Of a stretch of 8,419 nucleotides of DNA, positions 1 through 7,400 are shown in pieces (positions within the stretch are counted from its first letter, which is position 1; the number at the start of each line of letters is the position of its first letter). The DNA is from JBBSVE01 sp038233815. Lineage in GTDB: Bacteria > Pseudomonadota > Alphaproteobacteria > Rhodobacterales > Rhodobacteraceae. The notes beneath the pieces were generated by a model, which was given only the letters and a program-made list of their open reading frames with translations, was not told the origin of the DNA and did not search any database. Made by a program: the position numbers and the translations under genes. The stretch spans positions 1-8,419 of the forward strand of contig JBBSVE010000132.1 of NCBI GenBank assembly GCA_038233815.1, in the 5' to 3' direction.

Positions 1-501
1 ATCGCGGGCAAGACCGGCACCACGAACGAAAGCCGCGACACCTGGTTCATCGGCTTTTCGTCGAACATCGTGGCGGGCTGCTATATCGGTTACGATCAGC
101 CGCGCCCGATGCCCGGCTCCTACGGTGCCAACACCTGCGGCCCGGTGTTCCAGACCTTCATGGAAACAGCGATCCGGAAATATGGCGGCACCAAATTCAA
201 GGTTCCCCCGGGCGGCCGTTTCGTCAATATCGACCGTTTCAACGGCGGCGTCCTGCCCGAAGGCGCGCGTGGCGATAATGTCGTCGCCGAATATTTCCGC
301 GATGGCGAAGATCCGTTCGTGGGTTACGGCATGTTTGTCGATGGCGGTTTCGGAATGGGGTCCAATCTGCCGATGTTTGCGGATGGCGAGAATGCGGGCG
401 AAAGCGAAACCGGCGGCGGTGTCATCACGTCGTCGGGCCAGCGTCGGGTGATCCCCAACCGCGCCAATTTCGGCACCGTCAGCTCGGGCGGGCTCTACTA
501 G
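1..501 (+). CDS. mrcA: Penicillin-binding protein 1A, C-terminal fragment (5' end outside window)
   Basis: This is the last 166 codons of a class A penicillin-binding protein, open from base 1 to the TAG at 499-501. Such enzymes sit in the inner membrane, polymerise lipid II with an N-terminal glycosyltransferase domain and crosslink the strands with a C-terminal transpeptidase domain. Only the end of the transpeptidase domain is visible. Fragment residues 4-7 are the K-T-G-T motif that lines the active site, followed by a typical DTWFIGF strand and a GCYIGYD segment. The region after about residue 60 is a Gly-rich, probably flexible tail ending in GGLY. The catalytic SxxK and SxN motifs and the glycosyltransferase domain lie upstream of the window, so the 1A assignment rests on the tail and on prfB following directly. 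The ATG at 70 is an internal Met: the frame is open and homologous upstream of it. No strong terminator follows in the 66-bp gap before prfB. Confidence 0.93.
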   Translation: MAGKTGTTNESRDTWFIGFSSNIVAGCYIGYDQPRPMPGSYGANTCGPVFQTFMETAIRKYGGTKFKVPPGGRFVNIDRFNGGVLPEGARGDNVVAEYFRDGEDPFVGYGMFVDGGFGMGSNLPMFADGENAGESETGGGVITSSGQRRVIPNRANFGTVSSGGLY

Positions 502-510
502 CCCCGCGCC

Positions 511-539
511 TTGCTGCCACCCCTTTGCCGCGCTATGAC
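511..539 (+). promoter_or_regulatory. Possible sigma70-type promoter of prfB
   Basis: TTGCTG (511-516) and TATGAC (534-539) are separated by 17 bp, matching 3/6 and 4/6 of the -35 and -10 consensus. Initiation near 546 would give a leader of about 22 nt before the prfB ATG, containing the GAGG ribosome binding site at 557-560. This would allow prfB to be expressed separately from mrcA. The call rests on spacing and partial consensus only; read-through from mrcA is equally possible. Confidence 0.28.
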
Positions 540-550
540 GCGGGCCGTCA
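536..550. repeat. Short inverted repeat in the prfB leader
   Basis: TGACG (536-540) and CGTCA (546-550) form a perfect 5-bp inverted repeat around CGGGC. It overlaps the proposed -10 element and ends 6 bases before the GAGG ribosome binding site. It could be an operator half-site pair or a weak leader hairpin, but a dyad this short is also expected by chance in GC-rich DNA. Confidence 0.25.
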
Positions 551-567
551 CATGTTGAGGATCCACC

Positions 568-1692
568 ATGCGCGCCGAGACCCAGACCCATGTGGAAACG
601 ATCCGCAAATCCCTGATACTTCTGGGTCAGCGGATGGATCTGGACACCGCCCCGCACCGACTGGAGGAGTTCGACGCCCTGATCGAGGATCCCGACCTCT
701 GGAACGATCCCGCCAAGGCGCAGACGCTGATGCGGGAGCGGCAGGGCGTGATCGACGCGCTCTCCACCTATCGGTTGATCGACACCGGGCTCCGCGACAA
801 CGTGGAGTTGATCGAACTGGGTGAGGCCGAGGACGATGCCGAGATCGTGGCCGACGCCGAGGCGAGCCTGAAGGACCTCCTGACACTCGCCCGCGGCAAG
901 GAGCTGGAGGCGCTGCTGGACGGTGAGGCCGACGGCAACGACACGTTTTTAGAGGTCAACGCAGGTGCCGGCGGCACGGAAAGCTGCGACTGGGCCGCGA
1001 TGCTTGCGCGCATGTATGTCCGCTGGGCCGAGAAAAAAGGCTACAAGGTCGAGCTGCAGAGCATGTCCGATGGCGAAGAGGCGGGGATCAAATCCGCGTC
1101 CTACAAGATTTCCGGTCCCAACGCCTACGGCTGGCTAAAATCCGAAAGTGGCGTGCACAGGCTGGTCCGGATCAGCCCCTACGACAGTGCGGCGCGGCGG
1201 CACACCTCGTTCTCCTCGGTCTGGGTCTATCCGGTGGCCGACGACAATATCGAGATCGACATTCCCGACCGCGATATCCGCATCGACACTTACCGCTCGT
1301 CGGGCGCAGGCGGCCAGCACGTGAACACCACCGACTCGGCCGTGCGGATCACGCACCTGCCGACGAACATCGTGGTGACAAGCTCGATGAAGAGCCAGCA
1401 CCAGAACCGCGAGGTGGCGATGAATGCCCTGCGCGCGCGGCTCTATCAGGTGGAGCTGGACCGGCGCTCGGCGGTGGTGAACGCGCAGCACGATGCCAAG
1501 GGCGATGCGGGCTGGGGCAACCAGATCCGGTCCTATGTGCTGCAACCCTACCAGATGGTGAAGGATTTGCGCACCGGGGTGGAGACGTCCGACACCGGAG
1601 GCGTGCTCGACGGCGACCTTGATCGATTCATGGCGGCGACGCTGGCAATGGATGTGTCGGGCAAGAGCCGTGCCGAGGCGAACGCCGACTGA
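568..1692 (+). CDS. prfB: Peptide chain release factor 2 (RF2)
   Basis: A complete 374-residue cytosolic class I release factor that recognises UGA and UAA stop codons in the ribosomal A site and triggers release of the finished peptide. An N-terminal helical domain (about 1-110) is followed by the core. The GGQ motif that enters the peptidyl-transferase centre is at residues 248-250, inside the conserved SSGAGGQHVNTTDSAVR. The stop-recognition tripeptide, SPF in Escherichia coli RF2, reads S-P-Y at 203-205. The RxxTSFSS and RSYVLQPYQMVKDLRTGVET segments are also typical. The ATG at 568 is supported by GAGG at 557-560 with a 7-nt spacer and by an N-terminus of normal length. The frame is uninterrupted: there is no CUUUGAC-type site, so the autoregulatory +1 frameshift known from many prfB genes is absent. 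It lies 66 bp after the PBP1A gene on the same strand and ends with TGA, a codon it reads itself. Confidence 0.98.
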   Translation: MRAETQTHVETIRKSLILLGQRMDLDTAPHRLEEFDALIEDPDLWNDPAKAQTLMRERQGVIDALSTYRLIDTGLRDNVELIELGEAEDDAEIVADAEASLKDLLTLARGKELEALLDGEADGNDTFLEVNAGAGGTESCDWAAMLARMYVRWAEKKGYKVELQSMSDGEEAGIKSASYKISGPNAYGWLKSESGVHRLVRISPYDSAARRHTSFSSVWVYPVADDNIEIDIPDRDIRIDTYRSSGAGGQHVNTTDSAVRITHLPTNIVVTSSMKSQHQNREVAMNALRARLYQVELDRRSAVVNAQHDAKGDAGWGNQIRSYVLQPYQMVKDLRTGVETSDTGGVLDGDLDRFMAATLAMDVSGKSRAEANAD

Positions 1693-1707
1693 CGGCGCGC
1701 GAACGCA

Positions 1708-1735
1708 AAAGGCGCACCCTCTCGGATGCGCCTTT
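1708..1735. terminator. Bidirectional terminator hairpin between prfB and the bactofilin gene
   Basis: A perfect 9-bp stem, AAAGGCGCA (1708-1716) with TGCGCCTTT (1727-1735), encloses a 10-nt loop. It begins 15 bases after the prfB stop and lies 23 bases beyond the stop of the converging bactofilin gene. Each strand has A residues before and T residues after the GC-rich stem (TTT on the plus strand, TTTT on the minus strand), so it can serve both convergent transcripts. The U tracts are short, so termination may be incomplete or assisted by Rho. Confidence 0.8.
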
Positions 1736-1758
1736 GCAAGTCCTGCTGGCGGTAACGA

Positions 1759-2325
1759 TCAGGCCCCGGCGGTCTTTGCCATCGCCGGGTTTCCCTGCGC
1801 CTGCGGTGCGGAGGATGCGGACGCCGACGCTGCCGACGAGGTGAAGGTCGCCGTCGGACCCGCGGGCTGGACGGGAGCCCGACCGGAGGCGAGGGGATCC
1901 TCCTGACGCTGGACCGAACCCTCGAAATGGGCGCCGCTCTCAATCGCGATGGTCTTGTGGATTATGTCACCCTCGACCCGCGCGGTGGAGGTGAGGCGGA
2001 CCTTCAGCCCGCGAACCCGGCCGACCACGCGGCCATTCACGACGATGTCGTCGGCCACAATCTCGCCCCGGATCGTCGCAGTTTCGCCGACGGTCAGAAG
2101 ATGCGCGCGGATGTCGCCTTCCACCGTGCCCTCGACCTGAATGTCGCCCGTCGTGCGCAGGTTTCCGGTGATGGTCAGATCCGAGGACAGGACCGAAGCC
2201 GAAGGCTTTACCTTGGGCGCGCCACCCGTTTCGGAGGAGGGGCGCTGGCCCGTACCTTCGGGTGAACGGGTCCGTTCGCCTTCGCCCTTCGGTCCCGGCT
2301 CGTTGATCTTGCTTTTAGAAAACAT
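1759..2325 (-). CDS. Bactofilin (polymer-forming cytoskeletal protein)
   Basis: A 188-residue bactofilin, a family that polymerises without nucleotide into filaments at the inner face of the cytoplasmic membrane and positions cell-wall enzymes. The core, about residues 43-140, shows the repeated short beta strands with spaced Gly and Val expected of the right-handed beta helix (for example GDIQVEGTVEGDI and GEIVADDIVVNGRVVGRV). The N-terminus begins MFSKSK, close to the MFSK-type membrane-targeting peptide known from Caulobacter BacA, followed by a charged Gly/Pro-rich linker to about 42. The tail after 140 is Ala/Ser-rich and probably disordered. The ATG at 2325 overlaps the upstream peptidase gene by 11 bp in another frame. 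An AAGG at 2335-2338, inside the peptidase gene and 9 nt from the start, suggests translational coupling. Caulobacter homologues are called BacA/BacB; I give no symbol because bacA also names an unrelated gene. The family call is secure; the partner and role are inferred. Confidence 0.95.
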   Translation of the reverse strand: MFSKSKINEPGPKGEGERTRSPEGTGQRPSSETGGAPKVKPSASVLSSDLTITGNLRTTGDIQVEGTVEGDIRAHLLTVGETATIRGEIVADDIVVNGRVVGRVRGLKVRLTSTARVEGDIIHKTIAIESGAHFEGSVQRQEDPLASGRAPVQPAGPTATFTSSAASASASSAPQAQGNPAMAKTAGA

Positions 2326-3655
2326 TCTTTGCCGCCTTGATGAAGGTCATCGGGTCCACCGCCTTGCCCCCGATCCGAACCTCGTAGTGAAGATGATTGC
2401 CGGTCGACCGGCCCGTACTTCCAATAGCACCGATCCGATCCCCACGCGACACCTTTTGACCGACCTTCACGTCGATCTTGGATTGGTGTCCGTAGCGCGT
2501 CTCGATCCCGAAGGCATGGCGGATCTTGGTGAGCTTGCCGTAGCCGTTCTGCCATCCCGCATAGGTCACGACCCCGTCCGCCGGCGCATAGATCGGCGTG
2601 CCCGCGCCAGATGCGAAATCGGTGCCGGCGTGGAACCGCGTGCCAGCACCTTTGGGATCGCGCCGAGTGCCGAACGGGGAGGAGAAGCGGAACGCCGACT
2701 TCAGCGGCACCGCGAACGGCGCTTTCATCGCGGCGATCCGGTACATGTTCATATTGTCGAGACCCTGCAGGATCTCGTTGGCGCGCAGTTCATCCCCGCT
2801 CGGCTGTGAGTTCGAGGTGGAAAAGCTGATCGGCGACAGCGGCCCGCCCTGACCGGAATAGCCCTTGCGGACCGATTTGAGCAGCGCGTCCGGCGACATG
2901 CCCGCAGCGCGGAACATCTTGTTGAGCGGCTCCATCGAGATCGTCACCGCATCCTCGAGCTTGGAGAAGATCACGTCGTTGCGCTTCTCCAGCGTACGCT
3001 TCTCGCTCGCGATCTCATCCGCTTCCGTGCGTGCTGCAGCGGCGTCCCTTGCCATCTTGTCGCGCTCGGTCGCGGCGCCGGACAGGGCGGAGGCCATGAT
3101 CTCCATTGTGGCCTTGGCCTCGCGCGCGCGGCTCTCTCCCGTCCGCGCCGATCCGGTCTGCTTGGTCAGGGCGGCGTTGAGCGACGCGGCCTCTCCGCGC
3201 GCCTCGTCGCGTTCCTGCATGGTGCGGCGCAGCGTGTCCTGCGTGACGCCTACGCCGGTCTCCATCTCGCGGCGACCCTCCTCGGAGGCGAGGAGCCGGG
3301 TCTGCATCGCGCTCACCTCATCGAGGGCGAGATTGAAACGCGCCTGCGCCCGCACCGCCTCCTCCACCCGCAGATCGCGGTCGGCGGAAAGCGTGGTCAG
3401 ACGTTGTTCATAAAGGGCCTGCTGGCGTGCGGACTGTCCCGCGCCCGATCCGGCGGCGACCCCGTCCATCAGCAGGATCGAGCTGGCCACGATGGTCCAG
3501 CCTACGACGAGCGCCGTTCCGGCGGCCGCCACGGTCTGCGTCACCGGGGAAAGGCGGATGAATCGCGTGTCGGTGTCGGATTTGAGAAACAGACGTCGCT
3601 CAGGCAGATAGCGCCCCAAGGTTGCGTTGATCCGCCGCGAAAGTCTTGTCAGCAC
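2315..3655 (-). CDS. Membrane-anchored M23 (LytM-type) peptidoglycan endopeptidase with coiled coil
   Basis: A 446-residue protein predicted to be anchored in the inner membrane with its enzyme in the periplasm. Residues 1-35 are basic and cytoplasmic, about 40-63 form one hydrophobic segment, and about 75-245 are Glu/Arg/Ala-rich with coiled-coil character. The N-terminal part resembles the DUF5930 region of rhodobacterial M23 proteins. The peptidase domain spans about 320-440. Zinc ligands are expected to be H342 and D346 (HAGTD) and H423 of the HLH motif; H421 and H390 (YGH) are the other catalytic histidines. All are present, so it should be active rather than a LytM-like activator. The start is a GTG at 3653-3655 with a weak ribosome binding site (GGA 4 nt upstream). 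An in-frame stop at 3683-3685 leaves no earlier start, and a later one would lose the conserved RRLFLKSDTDTRFIRLSP segment before the membrane helix. The bactofilin gene follows with an 11-bp overlap. Confidence 0.94.
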   Translation of the reverse strand: MLTRLSRRINATLGRYLPERRLFLKSDTDTRFIRLSPVTQTVAAAGTALVVGWTIVASSILLMDGVAAGSGAGQSARQQALYEQRLTTLSADRDLRVEEAVRAQARFNLALDEVSAMQTRLLASEEGRREMETGVGVTQDTLRRTMQERDEARGEAASLNAALTKQTGSARTGESRAREAKATMEIMASALSGAATERDKMARDAAAARTEADEIASEKRTLEKRNDVIFSKLEDAVTISMEPLNKMFRAAGMSPDALLKSVRKGYSGQGGPLSPISFSTSNSQPSGDELRANEILQGLDNMNMYRIAAMKAPFAVPLKSAFRFSSPFGTRRDPKGAGTRFHAGTDFASGAGTPIYAPADGVVTYAGWQNGYGKLTKIRHAFGIETRYGHQSKIDVKVGQKVSRGDRIGAIGSTGRSTGNHLHYEVRIGGKAVDPMTFIKAAKNVF

Positions 3656-3721
3656 TGATCCGGTTCCGGTGTTGTTGATCCATCACAAGAAGCGATCGCC
3701 AGTGCCCCGCTACCCGACTGA

Positions 3722-3750
3722 CGAATAGGGGGGTGGGCAGACCCGTGCAA
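3722..3750 (-). promoter_or_regulatory. Weak candidate promoter for the M23-bactofilin pair
   Basis: Reading the minus strand, TTGCAC (3750-3745) and TATTCG (3727-3722) are 17 bp apart, each matching 3/6 of the sigma70 consensus. It lies in the 180-bp gap between bcp and the peptidase gene and would give a leader of about 60 nt. The rest of the gap (3656-3835) holds only a GCGATCGC palindrome at 3692-3699, a CCGGTTCCGG at 3660-3669 and a small hairpin at 3780-3792. Read-through from bcp is an alternative. Confidence 0.2.
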
Positions 3751-3835
3751 CCGGTTTGGGCCGCAGCGCGTGCCTGTCGGCGGGAACCCCGCAGGTTGAG
3801 CGAATTCTTGCCGATACCGGCCCCGTCGCCGTGGT

Positions 3836-4306
3836 TCATGCTCCGGCCTTCAGAGCCTCCAGCACGTCCTGCGCGTGGCCCTTGGCGGAGACCTTGCGCC
3901 AGACCTTCGCGATCCGACCGTCGCCGCCGATCAGGAAGGTTGCGCGCTCGATCCCCATGAAGACCTTGCCATACATCTGCTTTTCGCCCCAGACGCCGTA
4001 ATCCTCGCAGACCGTGCCCGCCTCGTCCGAGGCGAGGGTTAGGTGCAGAGCGTGCTTTGCCGCGAACCTATCGTGCGAGGCGACCGAATCCTTTGACACA
4101 CCGATGATAGCAGCGCCCGCCGCCTCGAATGCCGGGGCAAGGGTGGTGAAATCCTGCGCCTCCAGCGTGCAGCCCGAAGTGTCGTCCTTGGGATAGAAGT
4201 AGAGCACGACACGTCGTGGCCGCAGGGCCGAAAGCGTAATCTCGCCGCCCCCGTTGACGGGGAGGGTGAAATCCGGGGCCATGTCGCCGGGCTGGCAGGG
4301 GGTCAT
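3836..4306 (-). CDS. bcp: Peroxiredoxin, Bcp/PrxQ subfamily
   Basis: A 156-residue cytosolic thiol peroxidase that reduces hydrogen peroxide and organic hydroperoxides, normally recycled by thioredoxin. The thioredoxin fold is complete: APDFTLP near residue 10, the active-site segment YFYPKDDTSGCT with the peroxidatic Cys at 46, then GVSKDS near 69 and CEDYGVWGEK at 100-109. The resolving Cys often found five residues after the first, as in Escherichia coli Bcp, is replaced by Gln51. The remaining cysteines are C4 and C100, so it may be a 1-Cys enzyme or use another partner. The ATG at 4306 is chosen because AAGGAG at 4314-4319 stands 7 nt before it and the protein then has normal family length; the same frame stays open further upstream, but that extension has no family resemblance. 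The M23-bactofilin pair lies 180 bp downstream on the same strand, and the AsmA-like gene is divergent. Confidence 0.95.
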   Translation of the reverse strand: MTPCQPGDMAPDFTLPVNGGGEITLSALRPRRVVLYFYPKDDTSGCTLEAQDFTTLAPAFEAAGAAIIGVSKDSVASHDRFAAKHALHLTLASDEAGTVCEDYGVWGEKQMYGKVFMGIERATFLIGGDGRIAKVWRKVSAKGHAQDVLEALKAGA

Positions 4307-4313
4307 GGGAATG

Positions 4314-4319
4314 CTCCTT
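4314..4319 (-). promoter_or_regulatory. Ribosome binding site deciding the bcp start
   Basis: AAGGAG on the minus strand, 7 nt before the ATG at 4306, is the strongest Shine-Dalgarno sequence I noted in the window. It fixes the bcp start and rules out the upstream in-frame ATG codons. Confidence 0.85.
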
Positions 4320-4341
4320 CGTTCCGGTGCAGTATGCGTCG

Positions 4342-4370
4342 ATTCTATCCCGGCGGCGGTGGGAGATGAA
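4342..4370 (-). promoter_or_regulatory. Candidate bcp promoter with an overlapping GANTC site
   Basis: On the minus strand, TTCATC (4370-4365) and TAGAAT (4347-4342) are 17 bp apart. The -10 matches 5/6 and the -35 matches 3/6 of consensus. Initiation near 4335 would give a leader of about 30 nt containing the AAGGAG site. The last four bases of the -10 plus the next base form GAATC (4345-4341), a GANTC site that CcrM methylates in Alphaproteobacteria. Whether methylation affects bcp is unknown. The rest of the divergent gap (4371-4456) is GC-rich apart from TTAACCCT at 4414-4421. Confidence 0.4.
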
Positions 4371-4456
4371 GATGCGACGGTCGGGATCGGGGCCGGGCGG
4401 GGGTGCGCGGTCTTTAACCCTCGCACGCGAAGGGCGTTCCGGGATATTGTCGCGCG

Positions 4457-7400
4457 ATGCACGGACCGCCCGGATCCCGCGAAACTGACAGGCCGGATCC
4501 GTCCGGGTCTGCGCCACGACGCGGGCTCCGGCGCGTTTTTCGGCCCCGCGCCCGGATCTCGCGGCCGCATCACACCAGCTACTGGCTCGTCCCGCTCCTC
4601 ATCCTCCTTGGCCTCGGGCTAGCCTTCGCGGCGCTTTCGCTGTCTGGCACGCGGATCAGGCTGCCGGTCTGGGCGGTGGCCGAGGTCGAGGCGCGCATCA
4701 ACGCCGGGTTGTCCGAGATCCGGCTCGGCAGCACGGGTCGGCCCTCGGTGGCGCTCGGCGGGGCGGAGGTGGTGGTGGACCATGACTGGGTGCCGCGCGT
4801 CCGGCTGGAGGATGTGCGCCTGATGGAGGGCGACGGGCGCACGCTCCTGACCCTGCCGGACCTGCGCCTCGCGTTCGACCCCGCTCAGATGGTGCGGGGT
4901 CGGGTGCGGTTGCAGAGCCTGCGCGTGACCGGTGCTGCGCTTGGGCTGACGCGGCTTGCCGACGGGCGGTTCGACATCGCGCTGGCCGGAGGCGCGCCGA
5001 TGGTGGGGTTCGGCGGCATCGTGCGCGGGCTCGTCGACCTGTTCGATCAGCCCGCCCTGTCGTCGCTGCGCGAGATCGGGGCCGAGGGGCTCGTCCTTAC
5101 AGTCCGCGACCAGCGCGCGGGGCGGATCTGGACGCTCAACGGCGGCACCGTCGCGCTGGCGAACGGGCCTGACCGGATCGCGGCGGAGGTGGGGGTCACG
5201 CTCGCGCCGGAGCCGGACGCGACCGCCGCTCGCCGCATCACCCCCGCCACGGCGATGGTGGGCCAACCGCCGGCGCGGGCGCATCTGAGCCTCACGGCCT
5301 CCAAAGCCGACGCGTCGGCGCGGCTGGAGATCGGGGTGGCGGACGTCACGGCGGCGGATATCGCGGCGCAGGCGGACGTGCTCGCGTTCCTGCGCGTGCT
5401 CGATGCGCGCGTCTCCGGCACCTTCACCTCGGCGCTCGATGGGGCAGGGCGGCTCTCCGCGTTGGATGCGGGCCTCTCGATCGGGGCCGGTGCGCTGCGC
5501 CCGGTGGCCAGTGCCTCGCCGGTGGCGTTCGATGCGGCGAAGGTTGCGTTTTCCTACGATCCCGTCCGCGAACGGATCGAGATGCGGGAGATGTCGGTGC
5601 AAAGCGCCTCCCTCCGCGTGACGGCGACCGGGCAAGCCTATCTTCCCGGCGCGGCGCAGGGCCTGCCGCGCGAGATGCTGGCCCAGATCAGCTTTTCCGA
5701 TGTGCAGGCGGACCCGGAGGGGCTGTTCACCGAGCCTGCCCATTTCGACCGGGGCGCGCTCGACCTGCGACTCCGGCTTGATCCGTTCTCGGTCAGGATC
5801 GGGCAGTTGTCGCTGTCCGGCGGCAACAGCGCGCTGCATCTGAGCGGCGAGGCGGAGGCGGGTGCCAACGGCTGGCGCACCGCCATCGACGTGGGCCTCG
5901 ACCGGATCACGCTGCACCGGCTGCTGGCGCTCTGGCCGCCGTCGGCCGTGCCGGGCACGCGCGACTGGGTGGCGGAGAACGTGCAGGAGGGCGACCTCTC
6001 CGACGTTCGTGCGGCGCTCAGGATCGTGCCGGGGCAGGAGCCGCGTTTCGCGCTCGGCTACGAGTTCGACGGGGCTGACGTGACCTTCCTGAAGTCGATG
6101 CCGCCGATCCGGCAGGGGGTGGGCTACAACACGATTCAGGGCCGGACTTACACGCTGGTCGTGAACCGCGGCCACGTCGATCCGCCAGAGGGCGGGCCCA
6201 TCGACGTGGCGGGCTCGGTGCTTCAGGTCCGCGACATCACCGAAAAGCCCGCGCGGGCGGAGATCGACCTGCATACCGAAGGCAGCCTCACCGCGACGCT
6301 GTCGCTGCTGGACCAGCCGCCGTTCGAGTTCATCGGCAAGGCCAAGCTTCCGGTGACGCTGGGCGAGGGCAGCGCGCGGCTCCGCACCCGGCTCGTGATC
6401 CCGCTGAAGCCGGGGTTGCATGTCGCGGACGTGTCCTTCGAGACCAAAGGTGAGGTGCGCGACGTCACGTCGGACGAACTGATCCCGGGGCGGATGCTGG
6501 CGTCCGACCGGCTTTCCATCGCGGCCTCGGCGGAGGAGATCAGCATCGGCGGTCCCGGAACGCTCGACGGGGTGCCGTTCGACGGCATCTATCGGCAGCG
6601 GTTCGGACCCGAGGCCGACGGGCGGTCGGAGATCACGGGGACCGCGGAACTCTCCGCCTCGGCGGTAGAGAAGCTGCGGCTGGGCCTGCCGCAAGACCTC
6701 ATCAGCGGCAAGGGGCAGGCCGACCTGACCGTGAGCCTCAGCCGCGACGCACCGCCCGCGTTGCGTCTGACCTCGACGCTTGCCGGGGTGGGGCTGTCAA
6801 TCCCGGCGCTGGGGTGGTCGAAGCCCGCGTCCGCTACGGGGCGGCTAACGCTGGACGCCACGCTGGGCGGGCCGGCGCGGGTGCGCGACCTGACGCTCGA
6901 TGCCGCCGGGCTGAAAGCGCGGGGGGAGATCACGCTGAAGGCGGACGGGACGCTGGACCGGGCTACGTTCGGGTCGGTGAAGCTTGGCGGCTGGCTCGAC
7001 GCGCCGGTAACGCTTTCGGGGCGCGGGGCAGGGACCGCGCCGGGGGTGTCGGTCAACGGCGGATCGGTCGACCTGCGCCGGTTGCCGCGCGGGTCCGCAG
7101 GCAGTGGCGGCGGAGAGGTGGGGACGATCCCCGTCACGCTCGACCGGCTGACGGTGAGCGAGGGCATAGCACTCACCCGCTTTCGCGGCACGCTCCGGCC
7201 CGGCCGGTCGGGGCTCGCGGGGGATTTTACCGGCTCTCTCAACGGCAAGGTCGGGGTGGCGGGCGCGCTGGCCCCGTCGGCCGCCGGGACCGCGGTGCGG
7301 ATACGCGCGAACGATGCGGGCCGCGTCTTCGCGGCGGCGGGGATATTTCCGGACGCGGGCGGCGGTTCGATGGATTTGTCGGTGGTCCCGCTTGGCCCGC

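Noticed and set aside
70..501. A separate 143-residue gene starting at base 70
   Set aside because: The frame is open to base 1 and encodes the transpeptidase KTGT motif just upstream, so this Met is internal to PBP1A.
3780..3792. Hairpin GCGGG-AAC-CCCGC after bcp as a terminator
   Set aside because: The stem is only 5 bp and no T tract follows on the minus strand, so it cannot be called a terminator with confidence.
3600..3839. A 79-residue minus-strand open frame between bcp and the M23 gene
   Set aside because: It overlaps the 5' end of the M23 gene in another frame, has no ribosome binding site that I can see, and no recognisable family features.
3836..4573. Extended 245-residue version of the peroxiredoxin
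   Set aside because: The added 89 residues have no family resemblance and would cover the divergent gap and the start of the AsmA-like gene. The ATG at 4306 has an excellent AAGGAG and gives the normal family length.
4619..6694. A 691-codon open frame on the minus strand opposite the AsmA-like gene
   Set aside because: It is antisense to a clear gene of recognisable family. Its translation is dominated by Arg, Pro, His and Gln without domain character, as expected when a GC-rich third-position bias keeps the opposite strand free of stops.
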